Origin: Candidatus Methylomirabilota bacterium
GTDB taxonomy: Bacteria; Methylomirabilota; Methylomirabilia; Rokubacteriales; CSP1-6
Assembly (NCBI GenBank): GCA_035709005.1
Contig: DASTFB010000096.1
Coordinates: 1 to 40,658 of the forward strand
Direction of reading: 5' to 3'
Length of the DNA stretch: 40,658 nt
Positions 7,472-16,500 of this stretch are shown here, in pieces (positions within the stretch are counted from its first letter, which is position 1; every line of letters starts with the position of its first letter). Below the pieces are notes generated by a model, which saw nothing but the letters and a program-made list of their open reading frames with translations, had not been told where the DNA came from and made no database searches. A program made the position numbers and the translations under genes.

Positions 7472-9067
7472 TCAGAGTCTGAGTCGCGGCGCGCCGCCCG
7501 GCCGGCCCGGAGCGCCGGCGCCGCCGGACGCCCCGACGACGACGTCCTGGCCCTCCTGCAGATCGCCGCTCACCACCTCGGTGGAGGCCCCGTCGGTGAT
7601 GCCCAGGCGGATGCTCACCGCCTTCGGCTTGCCGTCGGGACCGAGGATGAACACACGACCGGTCGACGCGCGTCGGGCGGTTCCCAGGGCGTCATAGCGC
7701 GCCTGCTGCTCGGGAGTGAGGATTTCGCGGATGCGAGCCCGCGTCGTGGCACGAAGGCGCTGGGTACGCCAGCGCTCCGCCCACGGGCTCCGGATCTCCT
7801 TCCGGAGCTCGAGCATTCGCTGACGGCCCTCCTCGAGAATCGGGTCCAGCCGCGCCTGCTGCTCGGCCGAGAGGTCGAGGCCCTTCACCAGGCGCTCCCG
7901 GATCTCGGCCACGGACGGCTCACTCCCCGCGGCATCACCGCTGTCGCCGGCGGGCCGGAAGCGAAGCGCGGCGTTGGGCACCTTCAGCGCCTCGGCCTTC
8001 TCGGCCACGACCAGCCTGGCGTTCGCCGTCATGCCGGGGAGCAGTCGGCCACGGGGGTTGTCCACGGCCACCACGACGATGTAGGTGACGACGTTCTGGA
8101 CGACCTGCGGGGCTTTGCGGATCTGTGTCACGCGGCCGGCGAACGTCTCGCCGGGGAAGGCGTCCACCGTGAAGGTCGCCGGTCCGTCGAGCGTCACGCG
8201 GCCGATGTCGGCCTCGTCCACGCTGGTGTCGACCTGCATCTTGGTGAGGTCCTGAGCGATGGTGAAGAGCACGGGCGCCTGCAGGCTCGCCGCCACGGTC
8301 TGTCCGACGTCGACCTGCCGGGAGACGACCACGCCGTCGACGGGTGCCCGGATGATCGTATGCGCGAGGTCGGCCTGGGCCTGCTGCAACGCCGCCTGCT
8401 TTTGCCGGACCTGGGCCTCGGCCGTCTTGAGCTGGGCATCGGCCACGCGCCGCTGGGCCTGGGCCGAGCTGATGGAAGCCAGGCCGGCCTGCTCTTTGGC
8501 GTGCGCGGCCTCCAGGGCGGCCTCCGCCGAATCGAAGGTGGCCTGGGCCGTGTCCTGCTCGCTCCTGGCGATGAGCTCGCGCCGGAAGAGCTCGGTCTTG
8601 CGCTCGAGGTCCCGGCGGGCGTCGGCCAGGGCCACCTGGGCGCGCGCCGTCTGGGCCCGGGATTCGGCGTGCGCCGCCCGGACGTTCTCGACCTCGGCGC
8701 GGGCGCGCTCCACCTGGGCCTGCTGATTGAGGACGGCGGCATGGGCGCCTTCGACCTCGGCCCGGGCCTGGTTGACCTTGGCCTCGAAGGTCACGGGATC
8801 CAGGCGGGCGATGATTTGACCCTGTCGGACCACCGAGTTGAAGTCGGCGAGGAGCTCCTTGATCTGCCCGGAGACCTGGCTGCCGACCTGGACCGTCTTC
8901 ACCGCGTTGAGCGTCCCGGTGGCCGACACGGCGGCGGTGAGGGGCCCGCGCTCCACGCGGCCGAGGCGGTACTGGGGAGCGTTGCCCCCGCTCTGCACAT
9001 AGAAGTAACCCCAGACACCGGCGGCCACCGCCAGCGTGACTAGACCGAGTGATACATACCGCTTCAT
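7472..9067 (-). CDS. MacA/HlyD-type periplasmic adaptor with embedded LTxxQ segment
   Basis: The 531-residue membrane fusion protein has an N-terminal anchor (residues ~5-26) and a barrel-sandwich/lipoyl half ([21 protein letters not shown]). A very long Ala/Gln-rich coiled-coil hairpin (about 85-230) follows, then the second lipoyl half ([22 protein letters not shown]) and beta-barrel domains. At about residues 380-455 is an unusual helical insert with two related motifs, [13 protein letters not shown] and [12 protein letters not shown], like the LTxxQ repeats of Spy/CpxP-type periplasmic chaperones. The membrane-proximal domain resumes after it ([24 protein letters not shown]). The C-terminus is Gly/Pro-rich. 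It bridges the MacB-like pump and TolC, and the insert may sense or hold unfolded or metal-bound clients. That role is inference. Confidence 0.9.
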   Translation of the reverse strand: MKRYVSLGLVTLAVAAGVWGYFYVQSGGNAPQYRLGRVERGPLTAAVSATGTLNAVKTVQVGSQVSGQIKELLADFNSVVRQGQIIARLDPVTFEAKVNQARAEVEGAHAAVLNQQAQVERARAEVENVRAAHAESRAQTARAQVALADARRDLERKTELFRRELIARSEQDTAQATFDSAEAALEAAHAKEQAGLASISSAQAQRRVADAQLKTAEAQVRQKQAALQQAQADLAHTIIRAPVDGVVVSRQVDVGQTVAASLQAPVLFTIAQDLTKMQVDTSVDEADIGRVTLDGPATFTVDAFPGETFAGRVTQIRKAPQVVQNVVTYIVVVAVDNPRGRLLPGMTANARLVVAEKAEALKVPNAALRFRPAGDSGDAAGSEPSVAEIRERLVKGLDLSAEQQARLDPILEEGRQRMLELRKEIRSPWAERWRTQRLRATTRARIREILTPEQQARYDALGTARRASTGRVFILGPDGKPKAVSIRLGITDGASTEVVSGDLQEGQDVVVGASGGAGAPGRPGGAPRLRL

Positions 9068-9131
9068 CGCCTGTTTAGACGCCCCCGGAGGTCGGTCTCA
9101 TTTACCCGTACCAGCTTACTGCGGGCAGGCG

Positions 9132-10469
9132 TTATCGCCTACCGCGCGCGCGATCGAGCCGATAGAGGGCGATCCGGTAGTCGGCCAGCGCCTGGGCCTC
9201 GACGTTCTGGGCCTGGGTGAGCGCCAGCTGCGCGTCCGTGAGCTCCAGGATCGTGCCGACGCCGGCGTCGAAACGGCCCTGGGCCAGGCGAAAGTTCTCC
9301 TGGGCGGACGCCACCGCGGTCTGAGCGGCCTGCAGCCGCTCCTGAGTCTCTTCGATCGTGATCTGGGCCTGCTCCACCTCTCGCAGCAGATCCAGCTCCA
9401 GCGCCCGCACCCGGGAGCGAGCCGCGTCGACGTTGGCCCGCGCCTCGCGGTAGCGGCCGATGCGGCTGCCGCCATCGAATATCGGCCACGTCAGCGAGAG
9501 CGTCAGGCTCCACACCTCCTCCAGCTCGTCACGGACGGCGCCGTACGTGCCGCTGCCCGTGATATCGGGGAAGAAGTCGCGGAAGGCCTGGCGCGCCACG
9601 GCCTCGGCCGCCTGGACCTGGAGGTTGACCTGCCGGTACTCGGGCCGCTGGCGAAGCGCCTCGGCGCGGATCTGGGCCCGCTCGAGCGCCACGGGCTCGT
9701 ACACGAGGTTGTCCTGGATCTGGGTCGGCGTGTCGATTCCGATTCCCATCGCCGTATTGAGGGCGACCCGGGCCAGCCGCTCGGCATTGCGGGCGCGGAT
9801 CAGATCGACGCGGGCGTTGGCCACGTCGACTTCGGCGCGGGCCACGTCCGACCGGGGCCGGGTCCCCACGTCGAAGAATCCCCGGGCGGACTTTAGATTG
9901 AGCTCGGCACGCTCCACCGCCTGCTCTTGCACGCGGATCAGCCGCCGGGCGAACAGGGTGTTCGTGTAGGCTTCCTTGACCGCCAGCGCGATGAGCTGCC
10001 GCTGCAGCTCCACATCTTCCAGCGCCACTGCCGCCAGCTTCTTGGCCGCCTCGGTCGCCGCCAGGTTCTTGCCGAAATCGAAGAGGAGCTGGGAGAGCGC
10101 GACCTGGGCCACCAGCGTGTCCTCGGGGTGGCGCTGCACGATGAACGAGGTGGCGCCGGCCGCCGTAGGCAGGACCGAGCTCTGGCTGCGGCTGGTGCTG
10201 ATCGAGCTGCTGAACTGGGGCAGGAGCGGGGCCATCGCCTGATCCACGCGGAACCGCGCCGCCGCGTAGTCGTTGAGCCGCGCCTGGATCTGCGGCTGGG
10301 TCTCCAGCGCGATGCCCACGGCCTCGTCCATGGAGAGCTGCCGGCCGGCCACCGGGGCCGGCGTGGGCCGCTCGGCCGGCGCCTGAGCTGCCGCCGGCGA
10401 CGTCGCGGCGGGGAACGTCAGCCAGGCGGCCAGCAACAATGATGTGATTCCTGTTCGTGCGCGCGTCAT
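9132..10469 (-). CDS. TolC-family outer membrane efflux protein
   Basis: The 445-residue precursor starts at ATG 10469 with GGAGGAG about 8 bases upstream and a signal peptide (LLLAAWLTFPAATSPAAAQA). The mature part contains two OEP repeats. The first starts LSMDEAVGIALETQPQIQARLNDY, and the second is marked by VALERAQIRAEALRQRPEYRQVNLQVQAAEAVA. Conserved turns such as PLLPQFSSS, FPDITGSGTYG, WPIFDGGSRIGRYREA and FDAGVGTILELTDAQLALTQA are typical. The trimeric channel-tunnel would serve the downstream adaptor, ATPase and permease. It is the first gene of the operon and is followed by a 64-base gap before the adaptor. An open frame continues upstream to 10748 but reads through promoter DNA. 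Confidence 0.93.
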   Translation of the reverse strand: MTRARTGITSLLLAAWLTFPAATSPAAAQAPAERPTPAPVAGRQLSMDEAVGIALETQPQIQARLNDYAAARFRVDQAMAPLLPQFSSSISTSRSQSSVLPTAAGATSFIVQRHPEDTLVAQVALSQLLFDFGKNLAATEAAKKLAAVALEDVELQRQLIALAVKEAYTNTLFARRLIRVQEQAVERAELNLKSARGFFDVGTRPRSDVARAEVDVANARVDLIRARNAERLARVALNTAMGIGIDTPTQIQDNLVYEPVALERAQIRAEALRQRPEYRQVNLQVQAAEAVARQAFRDFFPDITGSGTYGAVRDELEEVWSLTLSLTWPIFDGGSRIGRYREARANVDAARSRVRALELDLLREVEQAQITIEETQERLQAAQTAVASAQENFRLAQGRFDAGVGTILELTDAQLALTQAQNVEAQALADYRIALYRLDRARGRR

Positions 10470-10499
10470 GCGCGGCTCCTCCGCTCGATTGGCGCCGTG

Positions 10500-10508
10500 A
10501 GGATACCA
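10500..10508 (-). promoter_or_regulatory. Candidate extended -10 promoter of the tolC-led efflux operon
   Basis: On the minus strand TGGTATCCT (TGN plus TATCCT) lies about 31 bases before the ATG at 10469, giving a predicted leader of about 24 bases that contains the GGAGGAG ribosome site. No convincing -35 was seen. Confidence 0.4.
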
Positions 10509-10599
10509 CGACGCTCTGCGCCACGCGGGCGACGCCCGGGCGCGGTGATTGGGGACGGCCGGTGGACGAATAGTGGATGGATGGTGGATAGGTTTTTTC

Positions 10600-10653
10600 T
10601 TGACGACCGCGATATTCTGCGTGCTAGAGTCCCCACGCCACAAGATATAGTGA
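10600..10653 (+). promoter_or_regulatory. nrdJ promoter with two NrdR-box-like sites
   Basis: TTGACG (10600-10605) and TAGAGT (10625-10630, preceded by an extended TGC) form a candidate promoter with a 19-bp spacer. CACAAGATATAGTG (10639-10652) matches 13 of 14 positions of the NrdR box CACWATATATWGTG. A weaker site, CGCGATATTCTGCG (10608-10621, 9 of 14), lies exactly 31 bp upstream, the helical spacing typical of NrdR box pairs. One site overlaps the promoter spacer and the other flanks the -10, as expected for repression of ribonucleotide reductase genes. A strong hairpin (GGCCGCC/GGCGGCC, 10664-10679) follows in the leader. Confidence 0.7.
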
Positions 10654-10751
10654 TTTTCAGGGGGGCCGCCCCGGCGGCCGTACCCCCGCGGGCCGGCGGC
10701 CAGGCCACCTTGGCGACGGCCTCGTCGAGGCGCTTCAGAGGAGGTCACAGG

Positions 10752-13700
10752 ATGCTATCGGAGAGCCGCCCGGCCAAAGTCGGCAAATGGACCGAACCCG
10801 CCCTCCGGGTCTTGCGGGAGCGCTACCTCACGCGCCAGGACGGCAAGGTGGTGGAGACGCCGGAGGAGATGTGCTGGCGGGTGGCGCAGTCCATCGCGGC
10901 CGGCGAGGCGCGCTACGGGCGCAGCGCGGCCGCCGTGCGCGAGGTGGCCGAAGCGTTCTACGACATGATGGTGGGCAGCTACTTCCTGCCCAACTCCCCG
11001 ACCCTCATGAACGCCGGCAAGCGCAACGGGCTGCAATACTCGGCCTGCTACGTCCTGCCCGTGGGCGACTCCATGGAGGAGATCTTCGATTCGGTGAAAG
11101 CGGCGGCGATAATCCACAAGAGCGGGGGCGGAACGGGTTTTGCATTCTCGCGCCTTCGTCCCAAGGACGATCTGGTCGCCTCGACCGGCGGGCGCGCCTC
11201 GGGTCCCGTATCGTTTCTCCGCGTCTTCAACAGCGCCACGGAGGCCGTGAAACAGGGGGGATGCGTTACTCCGGACACCCGAGTTTCAACGAGCCGCGGC
11301 ATCGTCGAGATTCGCGCGCTCGGTCCCGCCGAGGCTCCCGCGGATACCTGGCATCGCCACGCCGATCGGCTGCTGGTTGCGACCGACGAGGGTGCCAAGG
11401 AATCCGACGAGTTCTACAACCATGGTGTTGCGCTGATCCGTCGCGTTCGGACGCGGCATGGCTACACGGTCGCCGGTACGCTCGAGCATCGCCTGCGCGT
11501 GATCGACGAGGAAGGGCGGTACGTCTGGAAAGCGCTCGAAGACCTCAAGGTGGGCGACTGGGTCGCCCTGCAGAAGGGCGGCTACCTTCCGATCGAGGGG
11601 TTCCGGTTCCCCGCCTTCACCGCGAGGCAACACCCCAACGCGACGGCGATTCGCATTCCCCAAGCGCCGACGAGAGCCTTGGGAGAGTTCATCGGATACT
11701 GCCTGGGAGATGGAGCCATCTCGGTCAACGCCCGGGGCACTGGCCGGTTGATTCTGACTGTCGGCCAGACCGAACCCGATGTCGCGACCTGGCTCCTGCA
11801 GATTGCCGACCAGCTGTTTGGTCTTCATCCGATCCGGCAGAGCAAGCCCGATGACGCCTCCGACAACTATTTCTTCAACTCGACGACCCTGGTGAGTTGG
11901 CTCAAGGTCATGGGGGTCGAGAAGCCCTCGGCGAGCGAGGTGCGGTTGCCAGAGATTGCCTTCACCGCCGGCCCGGAGTTTGCCCGTGGCGTATTGCGTG
12001 GCCTCTTCACAGCCGATGGCACGATCTCGATTGACGGTTATTCCTCGTTGAGCAGCACTTCGCAGGCGCTCGTCGAGGATGTCCAGCAACTCCTCCTCGC
12101 CCTGGGCATTCCGTCCAGCGTCTCGGTCGTGGAGCGCCGGGCTGGCGCCTTCGGTGGCAAGCCCCTGCATCGGCTCCGGATCATCACTTGCGACGGTCTT
12201 CAGCGATTCGCCGACACGGTCGGCTTCTTTTCGGCCAAGAAGACGGAGCGGCTCGCGCGAGGCTTGAAGAAGGCTTGGGAGCGTAACGATGTCCTTCCCT
12301 TCCAGGGAGCGCTGCTCCGCTCGCTCTATGGGGGGCCGGGACGAGGCAGCGGCCCCGGGCGGGGATCGCGGGGGGCCGATCCTCGGCTCTATCGCGCGCT
12401 GCAACACTACTTGCCAGGCGTGAGCGCGCCCCGTCATCTGACTCGGTCTCGCTTGGAAAGACTCGCCGAGAAGTATGCTGCCCTTCGTGAGCATCCCACC
12501 GTCACTTGGCTCCTCACGAACAATCAGTTCTACGATCAGGTGACCAAGATCGAGGAGGGTGAGTCCCTCACGCTGGATCTCTCCGTGCCTGCCAACAACA
12601 CCTACGTCGCCAACGGCTTCGTGAGCCACAACACGCGTCGCGGCGCCAACATGGGGATCCTCAAGGTGGATCACCCCGACATCCTGGAGTTCATCGAATG
12701 CAAGCTGGACGGGGGGATCACCAACTTCAACATCTCCGTGGCCGCCACCGACGTGTTCATGGACGCGCTGGAGAAGGGCGAGGACTACGACCTGATCAAC
12801 CCGCACACGGGCAAGGTGGTGGGACGCCTGTCGGCCCAGGAGGTGTTCAGCCGCATCGTGCGCGCGGCCTGGCGTACGGGCGATCCGGGAATGGTGTTCA
12901 TCGATCGGATCAACGCCAGCCCGGCCAACCCCACCCCCGAGATCGGGCAGATCGAGGCGACAAACCCCTGTGGAGAGCAACCGTTGTTGCCCAACGAGGC
13001 CTGTAACCTGGGATCGCTCAACGTCTCCAAGTTCGCCCGGCGCAGCCCGGCCGGCGAGTGGACGATCGACTGGGAGGAGATGGAGCGGGTCATCCGCCTG
13101 GCCGTGCGCTTCCTCGACGATGTGATCGAGATGAACCCGTACCCGTTGCCGGAGATCGACGCCACCGTGAAGGCCAACCGGCGGATCGGCCTGGGCATCA
13201 TGGGGTGGGCGGACCTGCTGTTCCTGCTGGGCATTCCCTACGACAGCCAGGAGGCCATCGAGCTGGCCGAGCGGCTGATGGCCTTCGTCAAGGACGCGGC
13301 GCACGATCAGGCGGCGAAGCTCGCCGAGGAGCGGGGGCCGTTCCCGAACTGGAGCCGCTCCATCTACCGGCACGGCCGACCCATGCGCAACTCCACCGTC
13401 ACCACCATCGCGCCCACCGGCACCATCTCGATGATCGCCGGCTGCTCGTCCGGAATCGAGCCCATCTTCGCGCTGGCCTTCGAGCACCGGGTCAAGCAGC
13501 CGGACGGCGAGCGCGTGCTCACCTTCGTCAACGAGACCTTCGAGGCGATCGCCCGCGAGCAGGGGTGGTTCTCCGACGCGCTGATGCAGGAGATCGCCCG
13601 CCGCGGCTCGCTACACGGCATCCCCGGCATGCCGGACGCGGCCCAGCGGGTGTTCAAGACCTCGCACGAGATCGGGTACGAGTGGCACGTCCAGCACCAG

Positions 13701-14417
13701 GCCGCGTTCCAGCGGTCGACGGACAACGGCGTGTCCAAGACGATCAACCTGCCCAACGCCGCCGGCGAAGAGGACGTCGCCAGCGCATATCGTCTCGCCT
13801 GGCAGCTGGGCTGCCTGGGCATCACGGTGTTCCGCGATGGCTGCAAGGGCGAACAGGTCCTCAATGTGGGCATCGGCGCCCCCAAGAAGGACGCGCTGGC
13901 CGCGGCTCCGGCGGCCACGGGGCCGGTGACGATCAAGCCCCGACCGCACAGCCTCCAGGGCACGACGTACCGGATGGAGACCCCGATCGGGACGGCCTTC
14001 ATCACGGTCAACGAGACGCAGGACAAGGAGCCGTTCGAGGTCTTCGTCCAGGTCGGCAAGGGCGGCTCCGACACCATGGCGGTGGCGGAGGCGCTGGGGC
14101 GCCTGATTTCGCTCATCCTCAGGCTGCCTTCACCGTTCTCGGCGCAGCGCCGACTCGAAGAGGTCATCAGCCAGCTGAGCCGGATCGGTGGAGGCCAGCC
14201 GACGGGCTTCGGGCCGGCCAAGATCCTCTCGCTGCCCGACGCCGTCGCGCGGACCCTGGCCGAGCACATCGGGGAGCTGAAGCCCGCCCAGCTAACGGCG
14301 GTCTTCGCCAGCAGCAAGAAGAACATCGGGGACCTCTGCAAAGAGTGCGGCCAGGCGACCTTCATCTACGAGGAAGGCTGCAAGAAGTGCCTGAGCTGCG
14401 GGTACAACGAGTGCTGA
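10752..14417 (+). CDS. nrdJ: Adenosylcobalamin-dependent (class II) ribonucleotide reductase, intein-containing
   Basis: The precursor has 1221 residues. Removing the intein (residues 171-627) leaves a 764-residue class II reductase that makes deoxyribonucleotides using coenzyme B12. The ATG at 10752 follows GAGGAGG. Extein motifs are [32 protein letters not shown], then EAVKQGG joined to [17 protein letters not shown]. They continue with [21 protein letters not shown] (active-site region), [21 protein letters not shown] and the C-terminal redox/zinc-ribbon tail CKECG ... [13 protein letters not shown]. The enzyme is active only after protein splicing. NrdR-like boxes precede it. Just downstream lies a dense set of inverted repeats. 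The gene is divergent from the efflux operon. Confidence 0.96.
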   Translation: MLSESRPAKVGKWTEPALRVLRERYLTRQDGKVVETPEEMCWRVAQSIAAGEARYGRSAAAVREVAEAFYDMMVGSYFLPNSPTLMNAGKRNGLQYSACYVLPVGDSMEEIFDSVKAAAIIHKSGGGTGFAFSRLRPKDDLVASTGGRASGPVSFLRVFNSATEAVKQGGCVTPDTRVSTSRGIVEIRALGPAEAPADTWHRHADRLLVATDEGAKESDEFYNHGVALIRRVRTRHGYTVAGTLEHRLRVIDEEGRYVWKALEDLKVGDWVALQKGGYLPIEGFRFPAFTARQHPNATAIRIPQAPTRALGEFIGYCLGDGAISVNARGTGRLILTVGQTEPDVATWLLQIADQLFGLHPIRQSKPDDASDNYFFNSTTLVSWLKVMGVEKPSASEVRLPEIAFTAGPEFARGVLRGLFTADGTISIDGYSSLSSTSQALVEDVQQLLLALGIPSSVSVVERRAGAFGGKPLHRLRIITCDGLQRFADTVGFFSAKKTERLARGLKKAWERNDVLPFQGALLRSLYGGPGRGSGPGRGSRGADPRLYRALQHYLPGVSAPRHLTRSRLERLAEKYAALREHPTVTWLLTNNQFYDQVTKIEEGESLTLDLSVPANNTYVANGFVSHNTRRGANMGILKVDHPDILEFIECKLDGGITNFNISVAATDVFMDALEKGEDYDLINPHTGKVVGRLSAQEVFSRIVRAAWRTGDPGMVFIDRINASPANPTPEIGQIEATNPCGEQPLLPNEACNLGSLNVSKFARRSPAGEWTIDWEEMERVIRLAVRFLDDVIEMNPYPLPEIDATVKANRRIGLGIMGWADLLFLLGIPYDSQEAIELAERLMAFVKDAAHDQAAKLAEERGPFPNWSRSIYRHGRPMRNSTVTTIAPTGTISMIAGCSSGIEPIFALAFEHRVKQPDGERVLTFVNETFEAIAREQGWFSDALMQEIARRGSLHGIPGMPDAAQRVFKTSHEIGYEWHVQHQAAFQRSTDNGVSKTINLPNAAGEEDVASAYRLAWQLGCLGITVFRDGCKGEQVLNVGIGAPKKDALAAAPAATGPVTIKPRPHSLQGTTYRMETPIGTAFITVNETQDKEPFEVFVQVGKGGSDTMAVAEALGRLISLILRLPSPFSAQRRLEEVISQLSRIGGGQPTGFGPAKILSLPDAVARTLAEHIGELKPAQLTAVFASSKKNIGDLCKECGQATFIYEEGCKKCLSCGYNEC
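11262..12632 (+). mobile_element. LAGLIDADG intein inside nrdJ (457 residues)
   Basis: The in-frame insert begins with Cys1 (block [11 protein letters not shown]) and ends with the His-Asn dipeptide of VANGFVSHN, followed by Thr+1 of the extein (TRRGAN). Block B ([10 protein letters not shown], with the TxxH motif) and block F ([19 protein letters not shown]) are present. Two LAGLIDADG-type motifs mark a homing endonuclease: IGYCLGDGA (intein residues 144-152) and GLFTADG (247-253), each with its acidic residue, so the nuclease may still be active. The insertion point is the highly conserved QGG/TRRGAN site of the reductase. By eye the insert is less GC-biased than the flanking exteins, which fits horizontal acquisition. 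Confidence 0.95.
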
Positions 14418-14422
14418 TTTCG

Positions 14423-14523
14423 TCGGAGGGGGCCATTCACAGGCGCGCCCTTTGGGGGGCGACGGCTCCCTCCGAAGCCTCCTCCGAAGCCTCCCCCAAG
14501 AGGCTTCGCGGGCAAAGCCCGCG
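14423..14523. terminator. Cluster of inverted repeats after nrdJ
   Basis: Three nested or adjacent hairpins follow the nrdJ stop. TCGGAGGGGGCC (14423-14434) pairs with GGCTCCCTCCGA (14464-14475), enclosing a smaller CGCCC/GGGCG stem. GAAGCCTC (14486-14493) pairs with GAGGCTTC (14500-14507) around CCCCAA. CGCGGGC (14507-14513) pairs with GCCCGCG (14517-14523) around AAA. There is no T-tract, so termination would be structure-based or Rho-assisted. A direct repeat CCTCCGAAGCCT occurs in tandem within it. Confidence 0.5.
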
Positions 14524-14551
14524 CTCGAACAGCAGAACGTCCGCGAGCCGG

Positions 14552-14560
14552 TGCTACAAT
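14552..14560 (+). promoter_or_regulatory. Candidate extended -10 just upstream of the 99-residue gene
   Basis: TGCTACAAT (TGN plus TACAAT) ends 9 bases before the ATG at 14570, so transcription would begin at or within a few bases of the start codon. No clear -35 is seen. Confidence 0.45.
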
Positions 14561-14569
14561 TCCGACGGC

Positions 14570-14869
14570 ATGTCGTTCTCCGGTGGCTCGTACGAGGAGG
14601 TCGCGCGGTGGCTCAAGAACTTCCTCATCTCGCACGCCAAACGTGATGATCCGCGCGTAGAAATCGTGTTCGATTCCGGCGACGGACGCGAGGGCCGCTC
14701 GTACGGAGCACGTCTGCGACTGGGCGAGCGGCTCTCGGCGCCGTGGGAGCTGGACTACAAGGACGTCGCCGACAATCGCGGGAGCCTGGCCTGGTGCCGC
14801 GGCCTGGCCGAGCAGGTCCGGGCGGGGGCCCGGGCCCTCGTCCAGGCGAGGGAACCGGGGGCACGGTAG
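14570..14869 (+). CDS. Conserved-looking small protein of unknown function
   Basis: The 99-residue cytoplasmic protein begins MSFSGGSYEEVARWLKNFL. It contains a probable helix-strand-strand core: an initial amphipathic helix, then VEIVFDSGDGREGRSYGARLRLGERL, then WELDYKDVADNRG and a C-terminal helix (LAWCRGLAEQVRAGARALVQ). I recognise no family. The start is supported by the -10 box 9 bases upstream and by the change from compositionally repetitive intergenic DNA to a protein-like sequence. Its 3' end overlaps the proposed start of the permease gene. It could be a small nucleic-acid or ligand-binding protein, but nothing proves this. Confidence 0.6.
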   Translation: MSFSGGSYEEVARWLKNFLISHAKRDDPRVEIVFDSGDGREGRSYGARLRLGERLSAPWELDYKDVADNRGSLAWCRGLAEQVRAGARALVQAREPGAR

Positions 14870-16428
14870 CGACGACCGCCACGTCCGCTCCCCCCACCCC
14901 CGCCGCTGCCCGTCCCGGCCGATGGATCGGCAGCGGCGACCTCAACGGCCTGCTGGGTCTCGCGCTCGACAACACCACCAACCTCGTCATCCTGGCCAGC
15001 CTGCTGATCGGCGTCTTCGGGTTTCCATCCGAGCTCGTGCTCACGCGGATGGTGCCGGGCACCGCGCTCGGCGTGCTGATCGGCGATCTCTCCTACACGT
15101 GGCTGGCGCTCCGGCTCATGCGACGGACGGGCCGCGACGACGTCACGGCGATGCCGTTCGGAATCGATACGCCGACGCTGTTTGCGATGGTATTCGGCGT
15201 CCTGGGGCCAGTGAAGCTCGCGACGGGGGATCCGGACCTGGCCTGGAAGGTCGGCATGGCGATGACGATCGCGATCGGACTGGTCAAGACGGGCCTGGCC
15301 TTCACTGGAGAGTGGACCCGGCGTGCCGTGCCACGGGCCGCGCTGCTCGGCTCCATCGCCGGCGTGGGGATCCTCATGATCGCCTTCCTGCCCGCGCTCA
15401 AGGTGTTCCGCGATCCCGTCGTGGGCCTGGTGGCGCTGGCCGTGCTGTGCCTGGCGCTCTTCGGGGGCGTTCGCATGCCGTTCGGCATGCCCGGAGCCCT
15501 GGCCGCCGTCACGGCGGGCGCAGGGATCTTTTGGCTACGCGCGGGTCTCGGCGGGCCCCCGCCGGCCCATGCGCTGCCCGTGGCGGGACTGGGCCTGGCG
15601 CTGCCGTGGCCGTCGCTGGCCTGGATGGCCGCGCTGCCGGCCGCGCTGCCGTACCTGTCGATCGCGCTGCCCTTCGCGCTGGTGACCGTGATCGGCGGGA
15701 TCGACAACACCGAGTCGGCGGCGGCGGCCGGCGACGAGTACCGCACCCGCGACATCCTCATGACCGAAGCGCTGGCTACCATCGCCGCCGGCGTGGCCGG
15801 CGGTGTGGTGCAGAACACGCCCTACATAGGGCATCCGGCCTACAAGGCCATGGGCGCCCGGGCCGGGTACACGCTGGCGACCGGCCTGGTGATCGGCGTG
15901 GGCGCGGCGCTGGGCGCGCTGTCGGCGCTGATGACGGTCCTGCCGGAGGCCGCCGTGGCCCCGATCCTGATCTTCATCGGGCTCGAGATCACCGCCCAGG
16001 CCTTCCAGGCCTCGCCGGCCCGGCACGGTCCGGCCGTGGCCCTGGCGTTCCTGCCCGTCGCCGCGGCTGTCGTGCTCATCGTCGGCGGGAGCCTGCTCGG
16101 CGCTCTCGGCAAGACGCCGGCCGATCTGTCTGGCGACGCCGGCGCCACCTGGGCCGCGCTGGTCGTGCTGGGGAACGGCTTCATTGTCACCGCGGTGCTA
16201 TGGGCGTGGGCCCTGGTCGCCATGCTCGAGCGCCAGGCGGGGATCGCGTGCGCCGTCCTGGCCGCCGCTAGCCTGGCCACGCTCTGCGGCGTCATCCACT
16301 CGCCGCTGCCGAACGGGGCGCTGTTCTGGCCCTGGGCAGCGCCCGACCCCGTCAGCGCCCACATCGCCGGCGCCTACGGCATGGCTGCCACGCTTTGTTG
16401 GCTGGCAGTCGGGCGGCGCGCCCGATAA
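14794..16428 (+). CDS. NCS2-like (xanthine/uracil permease type) membrane transporter
   Basis: This product of about 544 residues has roughly twelve to fourteen hydrophobic helices. The first conserved block is GDLNGLLGLALDNTTNLVILASLLIG. The block PGTALGVLIGDLSYTWLALRLMRRTGRDDVTAMPFGIDTP and the later VTVIGGIDNTESAAAAGDEY and QNTPYIGHPAYKAMGARAGYTL resemble the NCS2 / AzgA-related permease fold. The substrate is unknown and need not be a nucleobase. The start is uncertain. GTG 14794 lies inside the preceding gene and gives a low-complexity Gly/Pro/Arg leader, GTG 14743 is further upstream, and no canonical start lies just before the conserved block. Initiation coupled to the stop at 14869 is possible. 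Confidence 0.8.
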   Translation: MPRPGRAGPGGGPGPRPGEGTGGTVATTATSAPPTPAAARPGRWIGSGDLNGLLGLALDNTTNLVILASLLIGVFGFPSELVLTRMVPGTALGVLIGDLSYTWLALRLMRRTGRDDVTAMPFGIDTPTLFAMVFGVLGPVKLATGDPDLAWKVGMAMTIAIGLVKTGLAFTGEWTRRAVPRAALLGSIAGVGILMIAFLPALKVFRDPVVGLVALAVLCLALFGGVRMPFGMPGALAAVTAGAGIFWLRAGLGGPPPAHALPVAGLGLALPWPSLAWMAALPAALPYLSIALPFALVTVIGGIDNTESAAAAGDEYRTRDILMTEALATIAAGVAGGVVQNTPYIGHPAYKAMGARAGYTLATGLVIGVGAALGALSALMTVLPEAAVAPILIFIGLEITAQAFQASPARHGPAVALAFLPVAAAVVLIVGGSLLGALGKTPADLSGDAGATWAALVVLGNGFIVTAVLWAWALVAMLERQAGIACAVLAAASLATLCGVIHSPLPNGALFWPWAAPDPVSAHIAGAYGMAATLCWLAVGRRAR

Positions 16429-16500
16429 GATGAAGGTATTCCGCGCACCCATCGTGAAGACTCTGCACACGCTCTCGAAGCAGCGGCGCGCGAGCGCAGC

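Noticed and set aside
7439-9043. 534-codon plus-strand frame opposite the adaptor gene
   Set aside because: It is antisense to a clear HlyD/MacA protein and is made of Leu/Gly/His-rich shadow sequence.
10470-10748. 93-residue N-terminal extension of the TolC protein
   Set aside because: It would read through the divergent promoter region and place residues before the signal peptide. ATG 10469 has a good ribosome site.
10654-10751. Cobalamin riboswitch ahead of the B12-dependent reductase
   Set aside because: I could not find the conserved B12-box or the expected architecture. The leader is under 130 bases and consists of simple GC palindromes.
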